64,000 nt of DNA from Bradyrhizobium sp. AZCC 1693 (GCF_036924745.1 NZ_JAZHSD010000001.1:5456001-5520000), one strand, 5' to 3'. Positions 17,632 to 27,229 are shown, numbered from the stretch's first letter. Program-made: numbers and translations. The notes: generated by a model not told the origin, from the letters alone.

Positions 17632-18855
17632 ATGGGAGAGGCACCGGTGCTTGGTGACGACGATCTGATGATCAGGGACGTAGCTCGGCGCTTCGCTCGA
17701 GAGCGTTTGTTGCCTTTCGGCCACGAGTGGGACCGAACCGGCGAGTTCCCTCCGGTCCTTCTAAGCGAAATGGGTAGTCTTGGATTGTTCGGCATTCTTG
17801 CCCCGCAGGAACACGGCGGCTTGGGCGGCGGCTATCTTACGTGGGCGGTTGCACTCGAAGAGATCGCGGCGGGGAATGGCGGCATTTCGACGTTGATGCA
17901 TGTTCATGCGCTTGGCACGGCGGGTGTTCTCGCTCGTTTGGGCAACACAGAGCAGAAGGCGCGATGGTTGCCGCGCATGGTCGCCGGCGAAGCAATCGGA
18001 TGCATCGCGCTGACCGAGCCCCACGCGGGATCGGACGTTGCCAAAGTCAAGACGCGGGCGCGCAAGGCGGACGGCGGCTGGCGGCTCGACGGTGTCAAGC
18101 AGTTCATCTCCAATGGCCGCCGTGCGAGCGTCGCCATCATTCTCGCCGTAACCGATCCGGAACGTGGCAATCGCGGCATGTCCTTTTTCCTCGTCCCGAC
18201 CGACGCACAGGGGTTCATCGTCGGCAAGACAGAAGAGAAGTTGGGGCAGAGAACTTCTGATACCGTGCAGATCGTTCTCGACGATTGCTTTGTGCCGGAA
18301 ACGGCTCTGATGGGTGAATACGGCCAGGCATTGCCGGCCACGATGGGATTACTGTCGGACGGGCGAATCTCGATCGCGGCTCAAGCGGTAGGTATGGCTC
18401 GCGCCGCCTTTGATTGCGCGCTCGAGTATGCGCGTGAGCGCAAGGCCTTTGGTAAGGCGATCATCGACCATCAGGCGCTGGCTTTCAGATTGGCGGACAT
18501 GGCGACCCAGATCGATGTCGCGCGGGCATATGCCCATCATGCGGCGCGTCTGCTCGACGAAGGAGTGGAATGTGTCAAGGAAGCGTCGATGGCGAAACTG
18601 TTTGCGGGTAAGATGGCGGAGCGCGTTTGCTCCGATGCCATCCAGATCCATGGCGGATATGGATATCTCGCGGACTATCCGGTCGAGCGCATCTATCGCG
18701 ATGTCCGCGTGTGCCAAATCTACGAGGGCACCAACGACATTCAGCGGCTCATCATAGCCCGAAAGCTGAGCGGTCCTACGGTCGACAAAGAGCTTGGCGG
18801 CCGATGGGGCGCATCGCCGGGGCAGGACCGGACGATGGCCATTGCGGGGCGCTGA
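17632..18855 (+). CDS. Acyl-CoA dehydrogenase
   Basis: A 407-residue acyl-CoA dehydrogenase with ALTEPHAGSDVA, the FAD contact FISNG, ARERKAFGKAIIDHQAL, and QIYEGTNDIQR carrying the canonical catalytic glutamate. Translation may begin at GTG 17626 or ATG 17632; GCAGG lies at a better distance from the ATG. It is first in a rightward run: dehydrogenase, crotonase, thiolase, NMO-like flavoprotein, then a TetR gene. That order matches successive steps of beta-oxidation. Confidence 0.92.
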   Translation: MGEAPVLGDDDLMIRDVARRFARERLLPFGHEWDRTGEFPPVLLSEMGSLGLFGILAPQEHGGLGGGYLTWAVALEEIAAGNGGISTLMHVHALGTAGVLARLGNTEQKARWLPRMVAGEAIGCIALTEPHAGSDVAKVKTRARKADGGWRLDGVKQFISNGRRASVAIILAVTDPERGNRGMSFFLVPTDAQGFIVGKTEEKLGQRTSDTVQIVLDDCFVPETALMGEYGQALPATMGLLSDGRISIAAQAVGMARAAFDCALEYARERKAFGKAIIDHQALAFRLADMATQIDVARAYAHHAARLLDEGVECVKEASMAKLFAGKMAERVCSDAIQIHGGYGYLADYPVERIYRDVRVCQIYEGTNDIQRLIIARKLSGPTVDKELGGRWGASPGQDRTMAIAGR

Positions 18856-18915
18856 GCCGGAAGGGATGGACCAGTGTGCGCGTGCACCGATGTCAAACAA
18901 GAAAAGGACGATGTC

Positions 18916-19707
18916 ATGAATTTCTCCGACATTAAATATGAGCGGCGCGGCGCCGCGGCGTGGATCACGCTCAATCGTCCGGCAGAGCTGAATGCACTGA
19001 GCCTCGCGATTTTACAGGAGGTTCCGGTCGCGCTGGATATTGCTCTGCGTGATCGCGAAGTAAAGGCGATCGTCTTTACGGGCGCTGGCCGCGCCTTTTG
19101 CGCGGGAGCCGACCTCAAGTTCGTAAATGATCTGCCGCCCGAAAGGCAGATTTCGGAGACGCGCGACTTCATCGCCAGGGCAGCGGCGATGGTGGACATG
19201 GTTGAAGCGTTCCCCAAGCCCATCATCGCTGCGGTCAACGGCGTCGCAACGGCCGGGGGTATGGAGTTGCTCCTAGGGTGCGACATCGTATTCGCTGCCC
19301 GCTCGGCGAGGATGGGGGACGGTCATTCCAATTTCGGTCTCGTTCCTGGCGCGGGAGCGTCCGTGCGTCTCCCCCGGAAGATCGGGCTCAATCGGGCGCT
19401 GTATCTTTTCTTCAGCGGCGAGCTGCTGCCGGCCGACGAGATGGCCGCTGCGGGCCTTGTCAACCGCGTCGTCGACGACGGCGCCCTATCTGCTGCGGTC
19501 GACGAGTTCGTCGCCAAGATCGCGACGAAAAGCCCGCTTGGCCTTGCACGCATGAAGACCATGGCGCTCGAAAGCTTCGACAAGTCGACGGCGAATGGCA
19601 TCGCCTACGAGCAGATAATGAGCGAGCTTCATGCGCACAGCTTCGATCGGAACGAAGGCATCGCGGCCTTCTCTGAAAAACGCAAACCAGATTTTCAGGG
19701 CCGTTGA
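18916..19707 (+). CDS. Enoyl-CoA hydratase/isomerase family protein (crotonase)
   Basis: A 263-residue crotonase. The oxyanion segment FCAGADLKF and AGGMELLLGCDI are present, and the glutamate of MELL matches the first catalytic glutamate of enoyl-CoA hydratase. The second glutamate position is a histidine, in GDGHSNFGLVPGAGAS. Its paralogue at 35587 has the same Glu/His pair, so the change is kept by selection and probably defines a different reaction, such as isomerisation or hydration of an unusual enoyl-CoA. ATG 18916 follows AAGGA; a longer frame from 18874 is less likely. The thiolase begins 34 bp downstream. Confidence 0.9.
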   Translation: MNFSDIKYERRGAAAWITLNRPAELNALSLAILQEVPVALDIALRDREVKAIVFTGAGRAFCAGADLKFVNDLPPERQISETRDFIARAAAMVDMVEAFPKPIIAAVNGVATAGGMELLLGCDIVFAARSARMGDGHSNFGLVPGAGASVRLPRKIGLNRALYLFFSGELLPADEMAAAGLVNRVVDDGALSAAVDEFVAKIATKSPLGLARMKTMALESFDKSTANGIAYEQIMSELHAHSFDRNEGIAAFSEKRKPDFQGR

Positions 19708-19741
19708 GAGGCCCGCACGAGCCTGTCGGAGGAGCGTACAA

Positions 19742-20974
19742 ATGGACGAAATCTACATCGTCGGCGTAGGCATGACGCACTTCGGAAAACTCGTCGACCA
19801 ATCCATCAAGGCAATGGTCGCAACCGCGGTCGCGCAGGCGCTGGAGGATGCCGGAGCACGGGTATCCGATATCGGCGCGGGCTTCTTCGCCAACAGCACT
19901 CAAGCGATCATGGACGGACAGCATGCCGTGCGCGGTCAGATGGCTTTGCGGCCCCTCGGGTTCGCCGGCATTCCCGTCGTGAACGTCGAAAATGCCTGCG
20001 CGGGTGGGTCGACGGCCCTCAACCAGGCGGCGGCCTATCTCAAGGCCGGCATTACCGATGTGGCGCTGGCGGTCGGCGTCGAGAAGATGGTCGATCTGCA
20101 GGACAAGCGCAAATCCTCAGCCATCTTCGACGGTGCCTGGGATGTGCACGAGGTCGACGAGGTCATCGGATCCCTTGCCCAGATTGGCGATGGGATGCCG
20201 CCCCCGCCGGGCAAGGAATTGGGCGTCAAGAGTCCGTTCATGGAACTCTATGCCTCGATGACGCGGGGCCATATGGCGCGCTTCGGCACCACGGAGCGTC
20301 AGATCGCGGCCGTTGCCGCGAAGAATCATCACCATTCCACGATGAATCCGCTGTCGCAATATCAGACGGACATGACAATCGATGAGGTGCTCGCCGGAAC
20401 GCTGATCTCTTGGCCGCTGACCTTGCCCATGTGCTCGCCCATCAGCGATGGCGCCGCCGCTGCGTTGATATGCACCAAGGATGCGCTCGCTCGCTTTCCG
20501 AATTCGAGGCCGGTAAAGGTGATGGCCTCCGTCCTTGCGAGCGGAAGCGACCGTGAATGGTCGCAATTTGACATGCATCTCTGTCGTCGGGCGGCTGCCA
20601 AGGCCTATGAGATCGCCGGAGTGGGTCCGGAGGATGTTTCTGTTGCCGAGGTGCATGATGCGTCATCGTTTGCCGAAATCATCCAGACTGAAAACCTGGG
20701 GTTCTGCGAACTTGGGCAGGGCGGCTGGCTCGCAGAGCGCGGAGAGACGTCGATTGGGGGGCGTATCCCGATCAATCCGTCGGGGGGCCTGATCTCGAAG
20801 GGGCACCCGATTTCGGCGACGGGCTTGGGTCAAATTCACGAATTGACACTGCAACTGCGTGGCGAAGCCGGTGCAAGGCAGGTGGACGGCGCCCGCATAG
20901 CCGTCGCTGAAAACGGTGGTGGCTTCCATGGCGTAGAGGAAGCTGCGGCTGTCGTGACGGTGCTGGGTCGATGA
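19742..20974 (+). CDS. Thiolase, SCP2/lipid-transfer type
   Basis: A 410-residue thiolase-fold protein. The nucleophile is C86 in NVENACAGGS, with H305 in EVHDASSF and H355 in SKGHP. The second catalytic cysteine of ordinary thiolases, in the C-terminal CxG loop, is missing: the matching segment reads AENGGGF (391-395). SCP2-type thiolases and related Ltp proteins vary here, so it may cleave 3-oxoacyl-CoA by a modified mechanism or catalyse another C-C cleavage. No DUF35 partner, needed by Ltp2-type aldolases, is nearby. GGAGGAG precedes the ATG, and the stop overlaps the next start (ATGA). Confidence 0.88.
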   Translation: MDEIYIVGVGMTHFGKLVDQSIKAMVATAVAQALEDAGARVSDIGAGFFANSTQAIMDGQHAVRGQMALRPLGFAGIPVVNVENACAGGSTALNQAAAYLKAGITDVALAVGVEKMVDLQDKRKSSAIFDGAWDVHEVDEVIGSLAQIGDGMPPPPGKELGVKSPFMELYASMTRGHMARFGTTERQIAAVAAKNHHHSTMNPLSQYQTDMTIDEVLAGTLISWPLTLPMCSPISDGAAAALICTKDALARFPNSRPVKVMASVLASGSDREWSQFDMHLCRRAAAKAYEIAGVGPEDVSVAEVHDASSFAEIIQTENLGFCELGQGGWLAERGETSIGGRIPINPSGGLISKGHPISATGLGQIHELTLQLRGEAGARQVDGARIAVAENGGGFHGVEEAAAVVTVLGR

Positions 20975-21924
20975 ACGCAAGGTTCGGAGACGCGGCACTC
21001 GCCAGTGCTCTCGATCGTCGGATTTCCCTTCCCGTGATCGTCGCTCCAATGTTTCTCGTGTCGTCCGTGGATCTCGTGGTCGAGGCCTGTCGCTCCGGCA
21101 TAGTCGGCTCAATGCCTACGTTCAACGCGCGCACGCCGGCAATCCTCGACGAATGGCTGGGCCAGATCGGCGATAGCCTGAGAGAAGAAGTCAGCGCGCC
21201 CCACGCGATGAACATCATTGCTCACAGCAGCAACACCCGGTTCGACGAAGATCTTGACGTCATCGTGAAGCACCGCGTTCCGCTGGTGATTTCGAGTGTC
21301 GGCAATCCGGCGCGCGTGATCGACAAGGTGAATGCCTACGGCGGTCATGTCCTTGCCGATGTCGCCAGCATAAAGCATGCGCGTCGAGCGGCGGAGGCCG
21401 GTGTGAATGGACTTGTCTTGCTTTGCGCCGGTGCAGGGGGCCACACTGGCTGGCTCAATCCCTTTGCATTCGTCGAAGAGGTGCGCAGCTTCTTCGATGG
21501 TCCGATCGCACTGGCCGGTGGGTTGTCCAACGGCCGTCAGGTCGGCGCGCTCAAAGCGCTTCGAGTTGACTACGCATTCATGGGAACGCGATTCCTCGCT
21601 GCGGAAGAGAACCACGCCAATCGAACGTACCGTCAGATGGTGATCGACAGCGGCGCGGATGATATCGTGCTCACGAGCGAAGTCTCGGGTATGCCGGCCA
21701 ATATGCTGCGCCTGAGCCTCGAACGTTCTGATTTGGACGGCAAACGACCGCCGTCGGGCAAGTTCGAAATGACGCCGAACAATGACTCCCAGCGCGCCTG
21801 GCGAGACGTCTGGGGAGCAGGACATGGCGTGGGCGGCGTGAGAGAAGTCGAGCCAATTCGCGAGATTGTTACCAGGTTGAAAACGGAGTTCGCAGGCGCG
21901 CTCGGTGTCTCGAATGGCGAATGA
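20971..21924 (+). CDS. Nitronate monooxygenase-like flavoprotein (2-nitropropane dioxygenase family)
   Basis: A 317-residue FMN TIM-barrel protein. LPVIVAPMFLVS opens the barrel, LCAGAGGHTGW carries the family's catalytic-base histidine, and PIALAGGLSNG and GTRFLA are the phosphate-binding strands. Translationally coupled to the thiolase by a 4-bp overlap. True nitronate oxidation is not implied: NMO-fold proteins such as IpdC act on CoA thioesters in steroid ring breakdown, and tight coupling to a thiolase suggests a similar enoyl-CoA or hydroxyacyl-CoA role here. Two relatives lie at 32747 and 37657. Confidence 0.88.
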   Translation: MNARFGDAALASALDRRISLPVIVAPMFLVSSVDLVVEACRSGIVGSMPTFNARTPAILDEWLGQIGDSLREEVSAPHAMNIIAHSSNTRFDEDLDVIVKHRVPLVISSVGNPARVIDKVNAYGGHVLADVASIKHARRAAEAGVNGLVLLCAGAGGHTGWLNPFAFVEEVRSFFDGPIALAGGLSNGRQVGALKALRVDYAFMGTRFLAAEENHANRTYRQMVIDSGADDIVLTSEVSGMPANMLRLSLERSDLDGKRPPSGKFEMTPNNDSQRAWRDVWGAGHGVGGVREVEPIREIVTRLKTEFAGALGVSNGE

Positions 21925-22310
21925 CCGCAGCTTGAGGTTCGACGCCGTTCTGCAAACGGGGGTCTCAAGGCTGCCGGTTCACGGAGCGAGCTTGAGGCTT
22001 ATTTTCCGGTTCTGGCTGCTTGTTCTCCAGAATCGCTCAATTGCGGAAATCCAGCAAGATCGGTTTTGATTCGACGACCGAAGGCACGATACCATGCGGT
22101 AGCGTCATGGGTCTTCGCATCTTGTGCCTCGAACAGGTCTCCGAGCCGGCCAAATGGCCGCCTTGAGTTTCAGAACGATGCGGGCTCTACTGCAAAGCCA
22201 TTGAAAATTGTTGCATTTTGAATATATCCTAATGACTTCATTGTTAAAATACCTGCCTGTCAGCTTTACCACCGGTTAGCGAAGCAGGTAGTTGGTTTAG
22301 AGGATGTTTC
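21925..22310. other. Intergenic region before TetR gene
   Basis: About 385 bp with no supported gene. The last 100 bp are AT-rich and hold the palindrome at 22233-22246; the rest shows no clear terminator or repeat. Confidence 0.5.
22233..22246. promoter_or_regulatory. TGAC-N6-GTCA-type operator candidate upstream of TetR
   Basis: TGAC-TTCATT-GTTA, one mismatch from the core, 65 bp before the TetR start. It would allow autoregulation. Confidence 0.45.
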
Positions 22311-22961
22311 ATGGCGCGCTGGAAAAACTCACTCCGCACCAGCGAGGAAATCAGTGGGCTCAAGCGAGAAGCTGTTGTGCGCGAGTCCGGACGCATCTTC
22401 AGCCGTCGAGGCTATCACAACGCGTCGCTCGACGATGTCGCCAAGGCGCTGAATGTTTCCAAGGGTACCTTGTACAACTACACCAAGGACAAGGAAGAAA
22501 TCTTGTTCCAGTGTTGCACCATGGCGCTCGACATCGGCGAAAAGGCGTTCGAGGCGGCGAAGTCGGGCATGAACGGAGCCGAAAAACTGCGAATCACGCT
22601 TCGCAATTATATCGCGATGCTACACGATGAATTGGGGGCTTGCGGCGTTATTACCGAGATCGACGCCATGACGCCGGCGCATCGCAAGGTGATAGTCGCC
22701 CGCCGCGACGATCATCAACAGCGCTTCATAGCAATGATGGAGGAAGGGACCGCCGACGGCAGCCTGCGGATGGTGGATGTCAAGCTTGCCGTCTACACGT
22801 TTATGGGCGCGATTAATGCAATTCCTCGCTGGTATTCACCTCAGGGCCGCCTTACCAACGAGCAGATCGCCGATGGGATGGTCGACCTGCTGATGAATGG
22901 ACTATGTTCGCCGCAGAGCCCGCCTGACCAGACCACCAAGCGGCGGCGCAAGGTGCGTTGA
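22311..22961 (+). CDS. TetR/AcrR family regulator, probable controller of the acyl-CoA island
   Basis: A 216-residue regulator. The DNA-binding domain (about 18-65) contains FSRRGYHNASLDDVAKALNV and the recognition helix SKGTLYNYTKDKEEIL. The C-terminal domain includes GVITEIDAMTPAHRKVIVAR, nearly repeated in the TetR protein at 33691, so the two are paralogues. Both resemble the KstR2 group in general layout. It closes the run dehydrogenase-crotonase-thiolase-NMO and has a near-match operator in its own leader. I infer that it, or its paralogue, binds the TGAC-N6-GTCA sites and is released by a pathway acyl-CoA. Confidence 0.9.
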   Translation: MARWKNSLRTSEEISGLKREAVVRESGRIFSRRGYHNASLDDVAKALNVSKGTLYNYTKDKEEILFQCCTMALDIGEKAFEAAKSGMNGAEKLRITLRNYIAMLHDELGACGVITEIDAMTPAHRKVIVARRDDHQQRFIAMMEEGTADGSLRMVDVKLAVYTFMGAINAIPRWYSPQGRLTNEQIADGMVDLLMNGLCSPQSPPDQTTKRRRKVR

Positions 22962-23011
22962 TCGTGAGGTGGGGTCTCGATCTCGACGGAGTGCTGCGGG
23001 ATTAAGCGCCG

Positions 23012-23803
23012 CTACACTGAAACGGAATAGCCCCCATTGACTGGATAGGTTTGGCCGGTGATCCAGCTTGCCGCATCGGAAGCGAGGAAGAGAATCATGT
23101 TCGCCGCATCGCTTGGCTCTCCCATCCGGCGGATGACGTAGGCGCGCAGTATTCTCTTCATCGTGTCGTCATCTGGCACCAATCCCGCCACCCCAGGCGT
23201 GTTGACGCCCGCCAGCGCGATGCAGTTGGCTGTAACGTTGTGGCGCCCGACCGCCTTGGCCAGTCCGCGCATGAAGCCCGCGGCGCCCGCTTTGGCACCC
23301 GAGTAGACGGCCAGGTGCGGCTCGCCGACACGGCCGGCATCGGAAATGACCGTAATGACGCGCCCTGCGTTGCGGCTCAGCATGCCAGGGATCGCCGCGC
23401 GCGTGCAGTTGAGCACGCCGTACAGATTCGTGCCCAACCAGCTTGCCCAGTCGTCCGGGCCGGTTTCCCAGAATGGCTTAATGTCCGACAGTCCCTGCGT
23501 CGGGCCTGCATTGCCCGCATTGTTAACGAGGATGTCGATCCGGCCGAATTCGCCTTCGGCTGTTTCAACCAGAGTGGTCACGGCACCAAAGTCAGTGACG
23601 TCGCAGGCGATCGGCAGCGCCTTGCCGCCCATGACTCGGATCTCCTCCGCTACGGCCTTTGCACGGTCCAGGTGGAAGTCGTTGACTACGATGCCGCCGG
23701 CGTTATGGGCTGCCATGTGTAGCGCGACCTGACGCCCCACACCTTGGCCTGCACCGGTAACCAGCGCAATCCGCCCCTTCAGATCCAGAATCGAGTCCAT
23801 CAT
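23012..23803 (-). CDS. Short-chain dehydrogenase/reductase
   Basis: A 263-residue classical SDR. TGAGQGVGRQVALH is the nucleotide loop, NNAGNAGP the structural motif, and S, Y and K of the triad lie in ISDAGRVG and VYSGAKAG. Two ATGs at 23803 and 23800 follow AAAGGAG; I use the first. It probably oxidises a 3-hydroxyacyl-CoA or an alicyclic alcohol. A dead relative of its N-terminal third lies at 35206-35504. It is leftward, with the operator at 24006-24019 about 200 bp upstream. Confidence 0.92.
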   Translation of the reverse strand: MMDSILDLKGRIALVTGAGQGVGRQVALHMAAHNAGGIVVNDFHLDRAKAVAEEIRVMGGKALPIACDVTDFGAVTTLVETAEGEFGRIDILVNNAGNAGPTQGLSDIKPFWETGPDDWASWLGTNLYGVLNCTRAAIPGMLSRNAGRVITVISDAGRVGEPHLAVYSGAKAGAAGFMRGLAKAVGRHNVTANCIALAGVNTPGVAGLVPDDDTMKRILRAYVIRRMGEPSDAANMILFLASDAASWITGQTYPVNGGYSVSV

Positions 23804-24208
23804 TTTCTCCTTTGATCGCTGGCTGGGGCGGGCCCGTCCGGCGCGGCGCGTTTTAAGGACTCGCGCCCTGTTTTTCAGATCTACGACGATGCTACACCTG
23901 CGGGAGAACGCGCCCCGTGGTTTGAGCTGTCGCGAACGGCTACGGATTGCTTCAGCCAACGCTCCGCAGTTCCTTGGTCGGCTAAAAATATAGAATGCAA
24001 TAAAATGACCATAAAGTCAATTATCAAGTAGAGAGCGCCCAATGGTGGACGAAAAGAGCGACAAGCTGAGAACCAGGAGAGAGCCGGAGAGGGCGCGGGT
24101 AAAACCAAGCGGGCGGATCCGCGTGACCCATCTCTAGACGCTGGGAAATGGCAATGTCGAAAAGTGGGGGGCGTAAGCAATCTCGCGGCCCGCTTCAGTC
24201 CCTCCGGC
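23804..24208. other. Intergenic region with SDR promoter
   Basis: About 400 bp without a supported gene between two leftward SDR genes. It holds the palindrome at 24006-24019 in an AT-rich patch. Read leftward, TTGACT of the palindrome is followed by an AT-rich stretch at -10 distance. Confidence 0.5.
24006..24019. promoter_or_regulatory. TGAC-N6-GTCA operator, exact core
   Basis: TGAC-CATAAA-GTCA, a perfect half-site pair. It overlaps a TTGACT -35-like element reading towards the SDR at 23803. Confidence 0.6.
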
Positions 24209-25009
24209 TCATTTCTTTCGAGGCATAGCACCTGCGGTCATGCCGCCGTCCAGCACCAGTTCGGCCCCTGTCATGAAGCTTGAGGCATCGGAAGCCAAGA
24301 ATACCACGGCTTCCGCGACCTCGTCCGCCGTTCCGGCACGGCCCATCGGAACATCGTTGTGTCCCATGCGGTTGGCATCGATGCGACGCGGCTGCTGCCC
24401 AGCATTGCCGAGCGGAATGGTGTCCCACAGAGGGGTATCGATCACGCCCGGATGGATCGAGTTGACTCGGACCTTGTCGCCTATGCCTGCGCATTCAAGC
24501 GCCAGCGCCTTCGCAAAGATGTGTGCACCCGCCTTCGACGCGCAATAGCCGGAGAAGGCTGCCGACCCGCGGAACGCGGCGACAGATGACATAATGATGA
24601 TGCTGCCGCTTCCAGCGCGTCTCATCGCTGGGATCGCATATTTCGCACTAAGGAACACGCCGTCCAGGTTAATCGCGGTTTGTCGCCGCCAAGCCGCGAG
24701 CGTCATTTCAGTGACCAGACCCATCACCGCGACACCCGCATTCGCGACCATGATGTCGAGCCGGCCAAATCGCTGCTCGACTGCCTCGACGGCTTTTGCC
24801 CAGCCCGTTTCGTCAGTCACATCCTGGGTGAGTGCCATGGCAAGGGCGCCTGCGCCAGCCAGTGTTTCGGCCAGCACCTCCGCACGCACACCGTCTAAAT
24901 CGGATACCACGACAGCTGCGCCTTCGCGCGCCAGCGCGGCGGCAGATGCGGCACCAATTCCTGATGCGCCGCCGGTCACGAACGCTACCTTTCCTTCCAA
25001 CTTTGCCAT
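24209..25009 (-). CDS. Short-chain dehydrogenase/reductase
   Basis: A 266-residue classical SDR: TGGASGIGAASAAAL for NAD(P), VANAGVAVMG, then SSVAAFRG and YCASKAG with the catalytic Ser, Tyr and Lys. VVSDLDG, with an aspartate after the second strand, favours NAD over NADP. ATG 25009 (MAKLEGKVAF) fits the family's start; a longer frame adds 23 unlikely residues. It is divergent from the acyl-CoA dehydrogenase at 25206, sharing the operator at 25119-25132. A role as 3-hydroxyacyl-CoA or alcohol dehydrogenase in the same pathway is inferred. Confidence 0.92.
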   Translation of the reverse strand: MAKLEGKVAFVTGGASGIGAASAAALAREGAAVVVSDLDGVRAEVLAETLAGAGALAMALTQDVTDETGWAKAVEAVEQRFGRLDIMVANAGVAVMGLVTEMTLAAWRRQTAINLDGVFLSAKYAIPAMRRAGSGSIIIMSSVAAFRGSAAFSGYCASKAGAHIFAKALALECAGIGDKVRVNSIHPGVIDTPLWDTIPLGNAGQQPRRIDANRMGHNDVPMGRAGTADEVAEAVVFLASDASSFMTGAELVLDGGMTAGAMPRKK

Positions 25010-25118
25010 GTGCCTAGTTCCTTTTGCGCCGTTCACACGTTGTGTTTTTGGCGCGAACAAGTGTTCCACAGGCGCCATTGCCCGCGGCTTCGTGAAATGA
25101 CTTCGAGATATATATACT

Positions 25119-25132
25119 TGACTTTGAAGTCA
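25119..25132. promoter_or_regulatory. TGAC-N6-GTCA operator, exact and extended symmetry
   Basis: TGACTT-TG-AAGTCA, a perfect 6-bp inverted repeat, the most symmetric site found. It lies in the divergent gap between the SDR (start 25009) and the acyl-CoA dehydrogenase (start 25206). A lone TGAC half-site begins 21 bp to the left, at 25098. Confidence 0.65.
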
Positions 25133-25205
25133 CGCGCTGCATTTATCTTCCTGCTTTTGATTGGATGTCGTGCCGCGCCGTGTCCGGCGGCAAAAGGAGG
25201 CAGGA

Positions 25206-26420
25206 ATGAACGCTAACACTCAGGCGGGAATAGCAGGCAGCGTGAAAATGCGCAGTCGCCCCGAACAGACAGGGCTTCCCGAAAAAGAATATGAGGCATT
25301 CAAACGCGATATTTTCGAAGCTATCTGGCGAGATCTCGATCCCCTCGAGGAGCAGATCGAGAACGACGAGCACGTTCCTCACGAAATCGTCGACCCGCTG
25401 CTGCTGAAAATGGGAGCTTTCGGCCTCATGATCCCGCGCCGGTTCGGCGGCATCGGGCTCTCGACGTCGCAATACATGCCCATCCTGGCGGAATTTTCAA
25501 AAATTCAGGGCGGCATCCGCGTGCTCGTCCACGTGCACAACTCCGTGAGCCATGGCCTGCTGGAAATCGCATCTGAAGAGCAGCTCCAGGCAATCATGCC
25601 GGCCGTGGCAAAGGGCACGAAGTCCGTTGCGTTCGGTCTCACCGAACCCGATTTCGGTTCGGGCGCGGACATCGGAACCGGCGCGGTCCGCGACGGTGAT
25701 GATTATGTCATCAACGGCCGCAAATGGCTGATCACCAATTCGGACTTCGCTACCCACTTTATGATTATCGCGAAGACCGACCCGTCGAAAGGGGCGGACG
25801 GTATCAGCAGCATCTTGGTCGAGCGGAATACGCCCGGCCTGACCGTTACCCCGCTGCCCGAGACGATGGGATGCAAGGGAGGCGAGCACGGCCAGATCGA
25901 TCTGGTGAATGTCCGTGTGCCGGTGAGCAATATCCTCGGCAAGGAGGGCGAGGGGCTGACCCAAATGGAGGAAGTGCTCGAAATCAGCCGAGTATTCATC
26001 GCGGCCACGTCGCTCGGCACGGCCGAGCGCGCCATGGAACTGTCGCTTGATTTCGCGAAGAAGCGTGTGACGTTCGGCAAGGCCATTGCGTCGCGTCAGG
26101 CGATCCAGCGTTATATCGCCGAAATGGGCACCGACATCTATGCGCTGCGCGGCATGATTGCCGATGCGACGGCCAAGTGGGATTCGGGACGCCGTATTCC
26201 CGCCGAAGCGTCGATGAGCAAACTTTTCGGACTTGAGGCCGTGGGCCGCGTGACGGATCGTTCACTGCTGATCCATGGCGGCATCGGCTATACGCGCAAA
26301 TATCCGATCGAACGCCTCTATCGCGATGCGCGCCTCAATTGGTTGGAGGAGGGTCCTCCGACCATCCAGATGGCGGTTGCAGCGCACGCATTCCTAAACG
26401 GCTACGATTGGGATGCTTGA
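25206..26420 (+). CDS. Acyl-CoA dehydrogenase
   Basis: A 404-residue acyl-CoA dehydrogenase, with GLTEPDFGSGAD, WLITNSDFA, KKRVTFGKAIASRQAIQ and, near the end, NWLEEGPPTIQ. The last replaces the usual YEGTNQIQ but keeps the catalytic-base glutamate before glycine. IHGGIGYTRKYPIERLYRD is intact. The sequence is rather different from the other dehydrogenases here, so a different acyl chain or ring is likely. The ATG at 25206 is fixed by AGGAGG. The SDR at 26423 begins 2 bp after its stop, so they are coupled. Confidence 0.92.
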   Translation: MNANTQAGIAGSVKMRSRPEQTGLPEKEYEAFKRDIFEAIWRDLDPLEEQIENDEHVPHEIVDPLLLKMGAFGLMIPRRFGGIGLSTSQYMPILAEFSKIQGGIRVLVHVHNSVSHGLLEIASEEQLQAIMPAVAKGTKSVAFGLTEPDFGSGADIGTGAVRDGDDYVINGRKWLITNSDFATHFMIIAKTDPSKGADGISSILVERNTPGLTVTPLPETMGCKGGEHGQIDLVNVRVPVSNILGKEGEGLTQMEEVLEISRVFIAATSLGTAERAMELSLDFAKKRVTFGKAIASRQAIQRYIAEMGTDIYALRGMIADATAKWDSGRRIPAEASMSKLFGLEAVGRVTDRSLLIHGGIGYTRKYPIERLYRDARLNWLEEGPPTIQMAVAAHAFLNGYDWDA

Positions 26421-26422
26421 AC

Positions 26423-27229
26423 ATGGTCAGTTGTGCGGGCAAGGTCGCGCTGATCGTCGGCGGTACGCGTGGCATCGGCAGGGCAAGCGTGCTTGCGCTG
26501 GCCAAAGAGGGGGCGACCGTAATTGTCGCGGGTCGCTCTTTCGACACGGCGCGGGAAGTTGCTGCTGAGGCGGCAGCTCTCGGCGCGACGGCTGAGGCGT
26601 TGGCGCTCGATATTGCCGACCCGGCTCGGTCAAAGGCTGCCATCGACGAGGCTGCAGGACGCCATGGCGCGCTCGACATACTAGTCGCCAACGCCGGTAT
26701 TAGCCCCTATTGGACGCGCGCCGAAAAGGTGACGCCGGAGATGTGGGACACGCTGATGGACGTCAATCTGCGCGGGCTGTTTTTCGCCGTGCAGGCGGGA
26801 GCTATGCACATGCTGAAAAACGGAGGTGGCAGCATAGTCTCGGTCTCTTCGGTGACGGCCGTGGTCGGCGTGACCCGGGGTATGCCATATGTCGCCTCAA
26901 AGGGCGGCATGGACGCCATGACCCGTTCGCTCGCAGTCGAATGGGCTGACCGGCAAGTCCGTGTAAACGGCGTCGCACCTGGATATATCGCCACTGACAT
27001 GACGCACGGCATGCGGGAAAATTATACGCTCAAGCAGTCGTTACTCGATACAGTTCCGATGGCTCGTTTTGCCGACCCGGAGGAAGTCGCGGCGGTGATT
27101 GCCTTTCTCGCATCCGACGGTGCTTCGTATATCACCGGACAGACGATCATCGTCGATGGCGGTTTCGCGGCAGGCCGAGATTCCTCTCCGAGCCGCGCCT
27201 CTAACAGGCAAGATGGCGTCGGCAACTGA
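26423..27229 (+). CDS. Short-chain dehydrogenase/reductase
   Basis: A 268-residue classical SDR. VGGTRGIGRASVLAL binds the cofactor, with VAGRS after the second strand, whose arginine suggests NADP. VANAGISPYW, SSVTAVVG and YVASKGGM supply the remaining signatures. It begins 2 bp after the dehydrogenase stop. The last 15 or so residues are polar and not part of the fold. It is the third SDR of copy 1, so the pathway probably needs several alcohol oxidations or ketone reductions. Confidence 0.92.
   Translation: MVSCAGKVALIVGGTRGIGRASVLALAKEGATVIVAGRSFDTAREVAAEAAALGATAEALALDIADPARSKAAIDEAAGRHGALDILVANAGISPYWTRAEKVTPEMWDTLMDVNLRGLFFAVQAGAMHMLKNGGGSIVSVSSVTAVVGVTRGMPYVASKGGMDAMTRSLAVEWADRQVRVNGVAPGYIATDMTHGMRENYTLKQSLLDTVPMARFADPEEVAAVIAFLASDGASYITGQTIIVDGGFAAGRDSSPSRASNRQDGVGN

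Noticed and set aside
20971..21924. Naming the NMO-like genes as nitronate-detoxifying enzymes
   Set aside because: Coupling to thiolases and the altered copy at 32747 make that name misleading; kept as family-level calls.
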